The notes: generated by a model from the sequence alone, not told the origin. 64,000 bases of DNA from Agapanthus africanus (GCA_030015575.1 CM057342.1:618417348-618481347), one strand, 5' to 3'. Counted from the first letter of the stretch, positions 35,043 through 48,362 are shown. Numbers and translations are program-made.

Positions 35043-36321
35043 AAAGAGTGATAGGGATGCTGACTAACTTTGATCAGCGAATAACGAGCTTGGAACAAGG
35101 AATGTCCACCCTCCTAGCAAGAGAGGAACGATCACGATCACGATCGAGGGGACTGGGGATGGATAGAGGTGAGGCTGGGACCAATGAGGCCGCGTCTAGT
35201 AGACGCCGCAGGGAGCAGTGAGGACACTGCTATCGATAAGTTTAGGGGTGAGGGTATTGTAAATAGTTATCTTTGCATTGCATCTGAATATTTTTTTTTT
35301 ACATATTTGTTTTTTTCTTTGCATATTTAATTCCGCATTGCATCTTTATAAAAAATATAAAAATTAAAATATATATATATATAAATTGAAAATTTTTAAA
35401 AATTAAAATTTTCAATTTTGACCATATTTGACTCAAGTTCAATATGACGGTTGACTAGTTAGGAATAACTAGATCCTATGCATAGTAAATTAAAAACCCT
35501 AAAAATAAGCTTTCTTAAAGTTTAACTGTAGAAAATATACGTCATTGTGGTTTATTTGGAAATAAACAAATTATGAGTTCAGTTCTTGGGCTAAGTCGAA
35601 ATAAGGGAAGAGTATTGAAAGCTTTATTTGAAATATAAGTCAGAAAAAATAATTCTGAACCTTAAGTCCAAGTTCTGAAAATATATACCCTATTATATGC
35701 ACTTACAAACATCTTGAAACTTGGGATAATAGAGGATACCTTGAAATGCTCTTGTCTAAAATCCTTAGTATAAAGGAAAATAAAATAAAAATATAAATGG
35801 TGAATAAAGAGATACAAAAAAATAAACACTGGGTAGGGGTGATAATTACACACACGTAGGAGTATGTGATTAGAGTTTGGAGGAGAGAGAGGAATAAAAG
35901 ATAGGGCTTATATCTTCAGTAGAGATGATAAAAATACATGAGTTAAGATTGTGCCTTAGAAGGAAAACTTAGGAGATGCTAAAAGCTTTATAAAATGGAA
36001 AAACGTATATGATCTTAAATTAAATGAAAAGGAAGTGTGAAGAATACGGGTTGATAATTTCTAAGTTGAAGATAATAGAATTTCTTGCTAGAATATTGAA
36101 TCGAAGAACTAGAGTCAACGGCCAAATTGATCGGATTTTATGGGTAGTATCCGCTGAAAATCCTCAGGAGACAACACTTCTTCTACTAGAGACACCTAGA
36201 AGTTCAACGGCTTGTTGCACGAGCTCAGTGCAATCGCGTTCCCTGCGAATGTGAGATAAGGACTTTTTGAGAATAAAATTGGCTTTGCTCGGGACGAGCA
36301 AAAGATAAATTTGGGGGTATT
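35043..36321 (+). other. ATH 3' untranslated tail with polypurine tract
   Basis: AT-rich and without a supported gene. A perfect 8-bp hairpin TTTGCTCG-GGA-CGAGCAAA (36284-36302) precedes the polypurine tract (about 36307-36317, AAATTTGGGGG). This hairpin-plus-tract arrangement is characteristic of Athila and Tat elements. The first bases after the ORF are charged and Arg/Ser-rich if read on, but I do not claim coding. Confidence 0.72.
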
Positions 36322-36338
36322 TGTTCATATCAGATTTT
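36322..36338 (+). repeat. ATH 3' LTR, first 17 bases
   Basis: TGTTCATATCAGATTTT follows the polypurine tract and begins with the LTR dinucleotide TG. COP2 interrupts it. The last five bases (ATTTT, 36334-36338) are the likely target duplication of COP2. Confidence 0.65.
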
Positions 36339-37720
36339 TGTAGGGTTGTATAGCAAGAAAACAAGGTTTAGCAAGGCATCACTCATGCCATTTTATAAAA
36401 ATTTGAGGTGCTATGTAACCCTAACCAAGATCTTTAACTAGAGAATCAAGCAAACTAGCATGTTAAACACATTAACATCTAAGAGTTAGGGATTACAACC
36501 TTTGTAGTCCGTTCCTTCGCTTCATAAGCTCCGTGTTGAGGTCCCTTTGCTGCGATCATCAATTACCCGGACTCTTAAGAGGCTCCATGAAGAGAAAGAT
36601 GCAAGCTTGTTTCCAATCTTCAATAACTAAGATGATCTATCTTGAAGAAACTCAAACCCAAGCTCTTGCTTCACTAATCAAGTATTAGCAAAGCAAACAC
36701 CCTAATCTAAGTGGCTAGAATAGATGAGGATGATGAAGTAGGAATTTAGCTCTCTTTTGTTTTCAATTTTTCACTCATTATCATCACAACACAAAAAGCT
36801 AGAAAAGCTTTTTTCAAGAGGAAGAAAAAGAAGAATTTCTTTTGTGATGAATAATGAATTATTGTATGAGATTAGAATTGCAACCATGGGTTAAAAATCA
36901 CATCCTTAAGCCTTGTAGAGAATAAACCATAGGTTGAGGTTTGGGTTGGGTTAACAAATATCTTCATAAAATATCAAAGAATAAAGTCAAAGTCATAGCT
37001 TCATGAAGCTTCATGGAAGCTTCATCTAAGCTTAACCCTAATCCAAACCCTAACCATGTTTAAACTCCACAAAACATGTTGCATTTGTAACCCTAACTTG
37101 TTACAATATTATATATCACATATACAATATATTTTGCAACAAAAGAAAATAATACAATTAACATATATCGCATATATATCAATGTATTATCCCGTGAGAA
37201 AATGAATCAATAAAGCAAGCTTATATTAGTTAACGTAAAGTAATATATCTCATATATAATTATACATTTAATTATCGAATCAACACTTCATCCGAAAACC
37301 CGGCTATATATATTTATATATATAACCGACTAATATAACATGTACCAATTCATCGAATCAACACTTAATCCGATGACCCGGCTATATCACATATACCCGG
37401 CCGATATCTCATATCACGAGAATAGAATACGGTATCTCATATCGTATCATTCTCGGTCCCGCACATATCACATATGTGCTCCTACTCCGTTTTGCCTGAG
37501 CCAGAGAACGGCCATCTGACGTGAGGTATAATACCATCTGGGAGTTCTCGACGAGTCCGTTCAGTGTACCCAGTCTTTAATGAGCACTCGTATACTATCT
37601 CTGATGTCAAACACCAATGGATATGGGATCATCCATCGCCCATCTGTATGAGTCGAGAAGCTATACGCTAGTCTACTCTGGTATATCGATGCCCTGTCTT
37701 GATATACCTACGACGTCCTC
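36339..37720 (-). repeat. COP2 3' LTR (degraded)
   Basis: Starts TGTAGGGTTGTATAGC on the plus strand. The section 36355-37490 aligns with 43135-44270; the section to about 37720 aligns with the first part of the COP3 and COP5 LTRs in reverse complement. It includes a perfect hairpin GCACATAT-CAC-ATATGTGC at 37462-37480. The inner end is approximate. Confidence 0.75.
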
Positions 37721-40467
37721 TGTATCTACTCTCCTATCCTCGATCGCCCTAGAGATCAACCATCTCCATGATCAAGTGATACTGCCTAAGAATATGTCTG
37801 GATCTGTGATGGAACGGCGGTTCCTAGGCATAAGCCACAACTCCATCGTCACACAATGGTAGGAACGAAGTTCATCTTATGAACTTATATATATCCAGAT
37901 TGTCTCTTTGGTAGGATCCTTTGTAACGATGTTTCTTGTCTTTAATCGTCTAGTATGCCACGGTATCTAGCTTGGATCTCTTCCAACATACCGGCCCTCC
38001 ATTGAGGGTAAAGACAATGCCTGTGACTGACATTCAGTCGACCTTATCACCCTGGAACCATTCCAGTGATTCTCCCTAGGATCGATTTATACCATCTCAC
38101 TACACCTAGTGAGAATCCTAAAATACAATTAGATCTATCTCATAGATCCAAAACCCAGGATTTAGGAGGTATCACCTTGATCTTATATGGAGAATCTATG
38201 TGATAAGAGGAGATTGACCGAGCGTAGCATAGGAAACTCCTTCCCTATCAAGAGTATGTCATCTGTGTACTATATGAGGATCACCACCATACTCCCTATT
38301 AACTTTTTGTATATATAAGATTCATCTACCATTTTGATGAAATCAAACTCTTTGACTACCATATCAAAATAGATGTTCCAACTCCGCGATGCCTGCTTTA
38401 ACCCATAAAGCACCTTGCACACGTTTCCGCTGCTCCCACTGTCTACGAAGCCCTCTGGCTGTGTACTTATGGACGTTCTTTTCTACATCACTATTTAGAA
38501 AAGCAGTCATGATACCCAACCGCCAGATATCGTAGTCATGGTATGTAGCAATTGCAAGTAGGATCTGGATGGACTTAAGCATAGCTTTGAAAGTATTAAC
38601 TTTTCCATGTAAAACAAGTAATCTTCTCAAGATATACTTGCTTCTGATGGGAATTTAACCCTTCAGATAAAGCAACCAAAGTCCATACTTTGTTGGTGTA
38701 TATGAATTCCATCTCAGATCGCTAAGCATCCAGCCATTCTTACAGAGTCCCCACTCTTGATAACCTGCTCGAAACAAGTTGGGTCATCATCTCATGATAC
38801 AATCCTCGCTCCCACTATCATAGAGAAACCGAAGTATCTTTCAGGTAGATGAGGAACCCTACTAGATCGGCGGAGAGGCTGAGGATCGTTAGAAACTATT
38901 GAATCCTTCGGGTTTACCAAATCATCAGCTGCAGTTTGTATAGCTGGAACTCTTTCCAGTTCTACCTCATGACCACTAATTTCTTCACAAGAAATTCCCG
39001 TTCACAAAGGAGGCATGCTGAGAAACAAAACACCTTTTACTCCCCAGTTTGGTAGAAGATATTCCCTTGCGAATGCTTGGGATATCCAACAAACTTCCAC
39101 AGAACTGACCTTGCCTCGAATTTTTCCGGATTTTGCTTTGGACAACCCCAAATCTTAACTTCCTTAAGAGATGGGCTCTTTTCATACCATATCACATATG
39201 GAGTGGTAGGCACCTGATTTGGTAGGAACCCTATTCAATAGGTATGCAGTTTCACAAGTGCATAACCCCCAAAAGGAAATAGGCAACTCAGTAGTACTCA
39301 TCATAGAGCACACCATATCATTTAGGGTGCGATTGCTCTGCCCCGATGCACCGACGTGCTGTGGTGTATACGGAGCGGTAATGCTGAGAGAGAATCTCAT
39401 TCTACTTTAGAATAGTCCAGGAATTCCGTGCTCAAGTATTCTCCTCCCTGATCTCATCAAAGGACATAATACTTATACCCATTAAGGTTCTCTACTTCTA
39501 ACTTATATTCATTAAATTTCTCAAAAGGTTCAGACTTGTGTTTCAACAGGAACATATGTCCGAATCTCGAGAGATAATCAGTGAATGTAATGAAGTACAA
39601 AGAACCGGTCCTGGCATGTGTAGACAGGGGACCTTACATACATCATAATGTATCAATCCCAAGAGTTCGCTAACTTTTTCTCTGTTTCCAATAAACAGAG
39701 CTGTGGCCATTTTATCAGACATGACTGACAAGTTTTATAAGATGTAAATTCAAACTGATTTAAATATGCATCTTGATGTAACTTCAGCTAGTCGGGTCAC
39801 ATTGACATGACCTAGTCTACAATACGTCAAGAAGGATTTGTTCATTTCTGAACTCTTCCTCTTGTGTGTGTTGTGTACGTCAAGAACTGTGGTTTGATTT
39901 AGAACGTATATGTTTTTAGATAACGTCCCTGAACCGATCAACTCTTGATATAGAAAATATTCAAAACATTATCAACAATACAAAATTATATGCTTCTTTA
40001 CTAAATAAAGAGACTGATATGATGTTGTATATCAGGTTCGGTATCTAATAACATTCATTCAGAATCAACGTATTCAGTAATACAGGGTGATAACTGCCAA
40101 CAAACTTGGCTGCAACACTTACATCATTTTTTACTCTTAAAACTTATCACCCTTTCTTAGTTCTCTACCTTTCAGTAGCCCATGTAATCATATTACATAT
40201 GTGGGATCCTGATCTGGTATCTCATACTCAGGACGTAAAGGATACTGAGAAACAGTTCTCCGTAATGAATGCACCTGAAGAAGATATATCAACATACACT
40301 TTCTTCGTTTGGGCATCACAGGAATTCTGGTAATCCCCAATTTCCTACTCGGTTTTATAACAATTATAAGTTGGAGCGGGACCAACGTTCCCTAGCGCAG
40401 TATAACAAGCGGGTTCAGTCAATACATCTGTATTATTATCTTGATTAAGGCGTGACATGGTCGCTAC
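37721..40467 (-). pseudogene. COP2 decayed pol
   Basis: Minus-strand pol remnants in the order expected for copia. RNase H-like sequence lies near 37760-37860. RT lies near 38100-38640, with MLKSIQILLAIATYHDYDIW comparable to MLKSIRIMLAIAAYHDYEIW in COP5. Integrase lies near 39180-39730 with PYTPQH and MMSTTELPISFWG. GAG-pre-integrase lies near 39750-39900 with CRLGHVNVTRLAE, and protease-region sequence near 40200-40300. No gag is seen between this and the leader. Broken many times (well over ten). Confidence 0.78.
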
Positions 40468-41251
40468 CTGGAGAGAGAGAGAAGAAAACACTCAGCGTAT
40501 GCTCTTGCAAGATTAGACTGGTTATTAATATATCTAATCAGGATGTCTCCCACTGTTTTACTCAAATCTTCCTTCAAACCTTAAAAGGTAAGACTAGCCG
40601 GGATTAATTACACCCTACACGTTTGCCAATCTTTCAGCCAGGCTAGTGTCGGTACTTTGAGGGAGGTTCCATGTGCTTTCGCACGGACTAAATTAAAATA
40701 AACCTCGTTTTCCCAAGGGCGTAACCCCGTTGACACCTTTCTAGACACCTGCTTGATCGGCTAATTATAATGTGTAAAACTCTCCCAGGAGTAACTTTTA
40801 CTCGCAGCGGGTATCGGGATCCAACTATCTCATAGGAGGTATGCAATCTCATTGCAAATTTCAACACTTGAAATTACCAATAATATTTTACCCCTGGTGT
40901 CCTATGACCTTGACGGAGGCCAACAAACCATAGTCCACTAGTCAAGTTCAACCCGTACATTTCCTGATTGAATTAAACCCACCCGCACGACCCTTGACGG
41001 AGGCCAAACTACGCCGTACGAATACCTTAATCCAATCGCATCGTATGCTAACAGATAAGCACTAGTTAGCTACCATACACTACGCCTTGACGGAGGCCAA
41101 ACTACGGCAGCACGAATACTAAGTAGTACTTATCTGAAATGACGGAGGGTTATGACAGCTCTTTAAGAAAACCCTTTGCGTAATGAACTTGATATCGTTG
41201 TAAAATTAAATGATTTAAATGGATTGTTTTTTAGGCTTTTGCTAGTTTTGC

Positions 41252-41487
41252 TAAAGAGGTCACTCCCGATGAAGGGATCTCGGCTCTTTCCTCGTCAAAT
41301 GAGGTGCAGGATATTCACAATACCACTATGCAAAGCGAAAACTATATAAAGCAATCAAAAGACAAAACCGAGGGTTGTAGCATCTGCTAGTTTCGCTAAA
41401 TAGGTCACTCCCGGTGAAGGGATCTCGGCTCATTCCTTATCGAATAAGGTGCTGGATGTTCTACAAGGAACACCGCTATGCAAAGCA
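41252..41487 (-). other. Tandem pair of triple-hairpin units, COP2 leader
   Basis: Units at 41396-41487 (first in element sense) and 41252-41336. On the minus strand stem 1 is GGTGTTC/GAACATCC then GGTATT/AATATCC; stem 2 is CCTT/AAGG then CCTC/GAGG. Both keep TCCC/GGGA as stem 3. Confidence 0.78.
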
Positions 41488-42872
41488 ACAACTAGAGCTA
41501 CCTGTTTTTGAAAATTCGATTCCACAACATCTTTAGGTTTCTTTTATTTCATTAATCACATTAATGAAGTCACATTTTATTATGCTTCACAAGTATCAGA
41601 TATGAAACGAAATCAACAATATATAATATATATCTCATATATATAATATAACATTCATCTCAGGCAGTAATATGATCTCATCACAGAACATTACAGCAGA
41701 AGAACATATATGAAATATTGGATATACTGGAAGGTCTGTGTTTTAATATGAGCCTGTATAAAACACGGATTCCACGGTCGCGATGAATAGCCAATCCCAT
41801 ACCCCTAGACCCCTACGAGAGCGGCAAGCAACCCTACCAGTTCTAGAGTTAGGACACCCGGTCTCGACTCCTCGAGTTGGTCTCCCACTGAACCATAGAA
41901 TCCGGTTACTTGTGCTTCCCGCCTTGGGTCTATCCTAATGCGGAAAAGTAAATAATATACAATGGTGACATCATCCTCAGCCCGGAAGTGCCCCAATAAA
42001 AGAATATTACATACAATGAATTTTACATGAATGAAAATGAAAAACTCTCATCTCACATAAAACCCCCGGCTATTCAAAACGCGACGATCCAATACAACAT
42101 ATCACAGCAACACATAATATCACATATCATCAACGTAAGTAAATATGCGTATCCCAGTTGTCGTTGACATATAGCACCGAAGCCGGCGATACATCACATA
42201 TTACACTTACGGTTGCAGAAAAGAAAGTGTAAAACTAAAACATTTGGAATCTACAATCATTTTAGACATCTTAAATCCAAAATATCACATACTTCGCATT
42301 TCATGCTTAACTATATGAATTCCACATATTGTATCACATTCCAGATAAATAGACAATGTTAAACTTTTCGATCGAATAAACAAACACCCAAGACTTCCTA
42401 AATAGCTCAACACTTGAGCGGAGTTCAAAAAGTCCCAGAACATGTCACGGCCACTATGAACCAGTTGTAGAAGGGTCAAACCAACGCCTCACATGTGACA
42501 ACGCTAAACTACCACAAACCATATGGTTCAGTGGCAGTTTTGACGGTCACATAATCGAGTTAAGGTTATGTTCTTCTAAAGGGTCCATAGATGCGCTTGC
42601 ATGATTTTCTGAAAGTTTTAAACTCGGGAAAAATCCAAAACTTGAAAGTTTTCCGACAGGGGAAAAGGTGAGTTATTGATATCCGTTCGAACTTTTTAAC
42701 ACGTTCTAAATTACCCAGAAAAACTTAAACGAAGTTAAACTTTCCGATCCAATCAACGAGTTCCCAATGTCTCCCAGAAAGCTTAACACTTGAGTAGAAT
42801 TAAAAATTCCCAGAAGCATGAAAAAGTACCCAAGAATAAAGCCTGAAGTATTAGCCCCTAAGTCCTAAAGTT

Positions 42873-42922
42873 GGCCGCGGAACCGCCGCCAAACGCATGG
42901 TTTACCCGCGGTTCCGCGGTCA
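42873..42922 (-). other. GC-rich inverted-repeat module, COP2 leader
   Basis: CCGCGGAACCG (42875-42885) pairs exactly with CGGTTCCGCGG (42909-42919). It begins 196 bases from the primer site in element sense. Confidence 0.9.
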
Positions 42923-43105
42923 CTTGAGCGAGCTATGGCTTCGTTCTTCACAGTAATCCTTAGAATTCCCTACATGATTTTCTGAGTATTTTTAATATGA
43001 AAAATTTCAACATTTGAAAATTTTTCCAGAAAGTGGGTTTTTTTGGTGTTTCGGGGTTCGATCGGACTTCTAACTTCTTCTAGACAATGCTTAAAGCTCT
43101 AGCTT

Positions 43106-43118
43106 GGCTCTGATACCA
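43106..43118 (-). other. COP2 primer binding site (Met tRNA)
   Basis: TGGTATCAGAGCC on the minus strand, one base from the LTR edge at 43120. Confidence 0.9.
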
Positions 43119-43119
43119 C

Positions 43120-44537
43120 TGTAGGGTTATGTAGCACGACAACAAGGTTTAGCAAGGCATCACTCATGCCATTTTATAAAAATTTGAGGTGCTATGTAAC
43201 CCTAACCAAGATCTTAAGCTAGAGAATCAAGCAAACAAGCATGTTAAACACATTAACATCCAAGAGTTAGGGATTACAACCTTTGTAGTCCATTCCTTCG
43301 CTTCATAAGCTCCGTGTTGAGGTCCCTTCACTGCGAACATCAATTACTCGGACTCTTGAGAGGCTCCATGAAGAGAAAGATGCAAGCTTGCTTCCAATCT
43401 TCAATAACTAAGATGATCTACCTTGAAGAAACTCAAACCCAAGCTCTTGCTTCACTAATCAAGTATCAGTAAAGCAAACACCCTAATCTAGGTGACTATA
43501 ACAGATGAGGATGATGAAGTAGGAATTTAGCTCTCTTTTGTTTTCAATTTCTCACTCATTATCATCACAACACAAAAAGCTAGAAAGCTTTTTTCAAGAG
43601 GAAGAAGAAGAAGAATTTTTTTTGTGATGAATAATGAACTATTGTATGAGGTTAGAATTGCAACCATGGGTTAAATATCACATCCTTAACCCTTGTAGAG
43701 AATAAACCATAGGTTGAGGTTTGGGTTGGGTTAACAAATATCTTCATAAAATATCAAAGAATAAAGTCAAAGCCAAAGCTTCATGAAGCATCATAGAAGC
43801 TTCATCTAAGCTTAACCCTAATCCAAACCCTAACCATGTTTAAACTCCACAAAACATGTTGCATTTGTAACCCTGACTTGTTACAATATTATATATCACA
43901 TATATAATATATTTTGCAACAAAAGAAAATAATACGATTAACATATATCGCATATATATCAATGTATTATCCCGTGAGAAAATGAATCAATAAAGCGAGC
44001 TTATATTAGTTAACATAAAGTAATATATCTCATATATAATTATACATTTAATTATCGAATCAACACTTCATCCGATAACCCGGCTATATATATATATATA
44101 ACCGACTAATATAACATGTACCAATTCATCGAATCAACACTTGATCCGATGACCCGGCTATATCACATATACCCGGCCGATATCTCATATCGCGAGAATA
44201 GAATACGGTATCTCATATCGTATCATTCTCGGTCCCGCACATATCATATATGTGCTCCTACTCTGTTTTTCCTGAGCCAGGAAACCTCTGTGTAAGACTC
44301 TAAAGAATTGTCAATACGCCGGCAGTGGGTGATGATCATATCAAACACCCACAAACCGCAAGCGGTCAGCTAAACGTAACAGCTACCCAGGTATTGAGCA
44401 ATCAGAAGATCAACAAGTAAGCCTGTACATTCTCCTGCGAATCCAATCAATAACACTCCCGTACAGTCCGGTCTCTTCGTCTGATAAGTCGCATATCTAG
44501 TCTAGGGGTGGTAAACGTCAGACCCCATTAACCGATA
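43120..44537 (-). repeat. COP2 5' LTR, inner part
   Basis: Starts TGTAGGGTTATG on the plus strand. The first 1150 bp match the other COP2 LTR. The section 44275-44537 matches the reverse complement of the COP3 and COP5 LTRs, which shows they are one clan. COP3 interrupts it; CGATA (44533-44537) is the likely target duplication. Confidence 0.82.
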
Positions 44538-46725
44538 TGTTAGTTATGTATATGCCCTAGAGGCCTTTGTTGTACATATGATGTATATTATAATGGATAC
44601 TTGGATATATATAGAAAGGACTTTCTTGCTCGACATAATAGTATGCTATTTGGTTTCACTTTACCTTAACATGTTGACTTGTATTGGTTTACTGTCTTAC
44701 TCTCACATGTTGATAAAGCCCTTAGGATCTATACTCGACTACTGGGACTATGATGAGTTCATACTAGTGGGGCCACGGTAGTCGATGAGTACATCCTATA
44801 ACTATTCCTAGTCGAGGGTAAATCGAGACAAGGCATCGATACACCAGAGTAGACTAGCGTATACGCATCTTGACCCATATGATGGGCGATGGATGATCCT
44901 ATATCCATCGGTGTTTGACATCAAGGATGGTGTACGGGTGCTCAGTGAAGACTGGGTGCACTGGACGGACTCGCCGAGACTCCCAGATGGTGATATACCA
45001 TACGTCAGATGGCTGTTCTCCGGTGACACTAGTACAGGGTAGTCTGTAGACCCGAGATCATCATAGAGCCGTGTGTGATTCCTACTGTGCTTTGATTTCC
45101 ACCTTACCACGTCCAAGAGGGCGTGCAAAACGGTGGCTTTTGGGTGCAGTCCCGAATCACATGGAGGCAATGAGCGATAGGAGGGGATTCGTATATCTCG
45201 GTATAGGGAGTTGATGTTGTGCTATGTTCGATTGGCTATAACTGGAAGTCCTTAGATAGGGCTGATATAGAGATTTACTGGTAAGTGTTACCAGTAGTTT
45301 CTAGACCCGTTATGAGCCTCACATCGACACGACTTATCGGTTATTGGGGTCTGACGTATACCACCCCTAGACTTGATATGCGACATATCAGACGAAGAGA
45401 CTGGACTGTACGGGAGTGTTACTGATTGGATTCACAGGAGAATGGACAGGCTAGCTTGTTGATCTTCTGATCGCTCAATACCTGGGTGGCTGTTACGTTT
45501 AGCTGACCGCTTGCAGCTTATGGGCGTTTGATATGATCATCGCCTGCTATCGGCGTATTGACGACTCTTTAGAGTCCTACACAGAGGTTTCTTGATTCAG
45601 GCAAAATGGAGTAGGGGCACAAATGTGATATGTGCAGGACCGAGGATAATGCGATATGAGATACCGTATTATATTCTCGCGATATTTAGATATGAGCCGG
45701 GTCATTGGATCAAGTGTTGATTCGATGAATCGGTACATGATATATTAGTCGGTTATATTCGATATAGCCAGATTGTCGGATCAAGTGTTGATTCGATGAT
45801 TTAATGTATAATAATATATATGATATATTGTATTACATTATCTCGCTTTATTATTTCATTTTCTCACCGGGTAATATATTGATATATATACGATATATGT
45901 TAATTGTATTATTTTCTTTTGTTACAAATATATAATATATGTGATATATATTATTGTAACATGATATGATTAATAATGAAATATGTTTAGTGGAGATTAA
46001 ACAAGGTTAGGGTTTAATTTAGGTTAGTTGTTTCTTGCACCTTCTAGAATGAATTTCTTTTGTCATGAGTGAGATATTATGGTTGATATTTTCTTATGAC
46101 TCATTCTTTAACCCAACCAAACCCTAGCCCTAGTTAATTCTCTACAAGAGTTATCCTTGTCATCATAAACCATGGTTGCATTATTAATCACATATATCAT
46201 TTCATTATTCATCATAAAAGGTTTAACTCATTTTTTCATCTTCATCTTCAACCTTGAGCTTTGAGAAAGCTTACTAGGTTTGCCTTTTGTGATGATTTCA
46301 TGTGAGAATTTGATATAAAAAGAAAGCATAAATACTACTCAATCATCCTTATCTAATCTAGCTAATTAGATTAGGGTGTTCACCTCATTAGAGTGAGAGA
46401 GCTTGAGTTATAGCAACTTCGATGTAGATCATCAGAGAAAAGGAACACTACAACCTAGCATGGATCGTTCAAGTCGTGGAGCCTCTCTTGAGTCCGGGAG
46501 ATCGTGGATCGCGGTGAAAGGACTTCTACTCGGAGCTTATGAAGCGAAGGAGCAGACTACAAAGGTTGTAATCCCTCACACTTAGTTGTAAAGATGTTTA
46601 CTTGCATGTTAAACCCTAATAATCTAGCAAAGATCCCAGCTTTGGGTTGTTCGGCATGTCTAAAATTTTATTCGGGCATGGTTGATGCCTTATGAACCCT
46701 CACAAGAGTGCCTAGGAACCCTACA
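44538..46725 (+). repeat. COP3 5' LTR (2188 bp)
   Basis: Starts TGTTAGTTATGTATATGCCC, ends GGAACCCTACA. It has a 71-bp direct repeat of GGATCAAGTGTTGATTCGAT (45707 and 45778) in the AT-rich middle. Confidence 0.9.
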
Positions 46726-46726
46726 G

Positions 46727-46739
46727 TGGTATCACAGCC
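46727..46739 (+). other. COP3 primer binding site (Met tRNA)
   Basis: A primer-site sequence beginning TGGTATCA one base after the LTR, matching the Met-tRNA complement apart from one base. Confidence 0.85.
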
Positions 46740-46925
46740 TAGCTAGAGCATTAGGCGACGTGTATACGAAGTTAAAACTCCGATCGAACCCCGAAACGTC
46801 GAAACGACCCCCTCTCTGGACAAATTTTAAAAATGTGATTTTTTCTGTATTAAAAATACCTTAAAAAATCAGCAGGGAATTATAAGCATCACTGTGGAAA
46901 ACGAGAAGCTAAACCGTACGGACCG

Positions 46926-46971
46926 CCGTGGAACCGCGGCCATACCTTGCTTGGGCCGCTGATCCGCGGCC
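46926..46971 (+). other. GC-rich module, COP3 leader
   Basis: CCGTGGAACCGCGGCC then, after an 11-base spacer, GGGCCGCTGATCCGCGGCC. Imperfect inverted repeat, 199 bases after the primer site. Confidence 0.85.
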
Positions 46972-48362
46972 GTACAGTTCCATTAAACTTTGGTTTTTGC
47001 ACAGTAATGTCTATATCTGTTAGTGCATATTTCTGGGTATTTTAATCTGACTCAAGTATTGAGTGTTCTGGGGATTATTTTGTATTCGTTGATTCGATCG
47101 GAAAATTTAATTTCGTTATGTTTTCCGGATATTTAGAAACTGTTAAAATGTTCGAACGGATATCATTAACTCATTTTTTCCCGGCACGAAAAACTTTCAA
47201 GTGTTGAATTTTTCTTGGGTTTAAATCTTTCGGAAAAACATGCAAGTAACGCGGTGGTCCCTCTAGAAGAACACAAACCTTAACTCGATTATGTGACCGT
47301 CTGAACCGCCTCTAAATCTTAGGGTTTAGGGTAGTACGGCGTGCCACATGTGAGGCATTGGCTTGACCCTTCTACGGCTGGACCATCGGTACTATGACAT
47401 ATTCTGGGATTATTTGAACTCCGCTCAAGTGTTGAGCTATTTAGGAAATCTTGGGTATTTGATTATCCGATCGAAAAGTTTAATACTGTCTATTTATCTG
47501 GAATGTGATACAATATGTGGAATTCATATAGTTAGGCATGAAATGTGAAGTATGTGATATTTCAGATTTACGATGTCTAAAGTGATTGTGGATTCCAAAT
47601 GTTGTAGTTTTACAATTTCTTTTCTGTGACCGTAAGTGTAGTATGTAGTTGTATTGCCGGTTTTCGTTGCTATGCATCAACGACGATCGGTGTATGCATA
47701 CTTACTTACGTTGATGATATGAAATATTATGTGTTGCTGTGATATGTTATATTGGATCGTCGTGTTCTGAATAGCTGGGGGTTTTATGTGAGATGAGGGT
47801 TTTTATTTTCATTCATTTAAAATTCATTTGTATGTAATATTCTTTTATTGTGGCACTTCCGGGATGAGGTTGATGTCACCAGTGTATATTACTTATTTTT
47901 CCGCATTAGGTAGACCCAAGGAGGGGAGCACAAATAACCGGGTTCTAGGGTCAAGTGGGAGGCCATCTCGAGAAGTCGAGACCGGGTCTCCTAACCCTAG
48001 AATTGGCAGTGTTACTTACCGCTCTCGTAGGGGTCTAGCGATGTGGGTTTGGCTATTTATCGCGACCGTGGAATCCGTGTTTTATACCGGCTAGTATTAA
48101 AACACGGGCATCCTAGTATATCCAATATTTCATATATGTTCTTCTGCTGCAATGTTCTGTGATGAGATCATATTACTGCCTGAGACGAATGCTTATACTA
48201 TATATATATATATGCTGATATATAAATATTACTGCTTTCGTTTCTTCGGTGATGCTTAGGAAGCATAAGCTGATGGGATTTATTAATGAGATTAATAAAA
48301 AGAAAAGAAACCTAAAAGATGTTGTAGAATCAAAACTTTATAAAAAAAGGTAGCTACAGTTT

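Larger units (their letters stand above)
28148..36338 (+). mobile_element. ATH: Athila-type Ty3/gypsy element, right part
   Basis: Continues ATH after COP1: gag core, protease, RT, RNase H, integrase, a spacer with a polypurine-like copy, an extra open reading frame, an AT-rich tail, the polypurine tract and the first 17 bases of the 3' LTR, where COP2 entered. Gag-pol has about five breaks besides the COP1 insertion. It predates every element that interrupts it; only fragments of its LTRs are visible, so no LTR age can be given. Confidence 0.9.
40468..43105 (-). other. COP2 structured leader (about 2.6 kb)
   Basis: Read on the minus strand from the primer site: GC module (42873-42922), composite stem with outer arms TAGACCC/GGGTCTA (41806-41812 and 41926-41932), tandem triple-hairpin pair (41252-41487), three TTGGC-type motifs (40910, 40994, 41087), three small hairpins (40857-40875, 40842-40856, 40789-40803) and a pyrimidine tract ending in CAG at about 40468. 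There is no long frame. Confidence 0.78.
36339..44537 (-). mobile_element. COP2: Ty1/copia-type element, old copy
   Basis: Minus-strand element. Its 3' LTR is at 36339 to about 37720, a decayed pol body follows, then a structured leader, a Met primer site (43106-43118) and a 5' LTR from 43120, which COP3 interrupts at 44537. The rest of that LTR is off-window. The two LTR copies share about 1150 bp at roughly 96% identity by eye (about 1.5-3 million years), the oldest datable copia here. It is an old fossil with many breaks, and the two LTRs are no longer equal in content. Confidence 0.85.

Noticed and set aside
36024-36254. 76-codon plus-strand frame in the ATH tail
   Set aside because: Short, no recognisable domain, placed between the extra ORF and the polypurine tract in AT-rich sequence.
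36339-44270. Direct repeat at 36339 and 43120 as a segmental duplication
   Set aside because: The repeats carry TG...CA ends and border a primer site and pol remnants in the right order, so they are the two LTRs of COP2.
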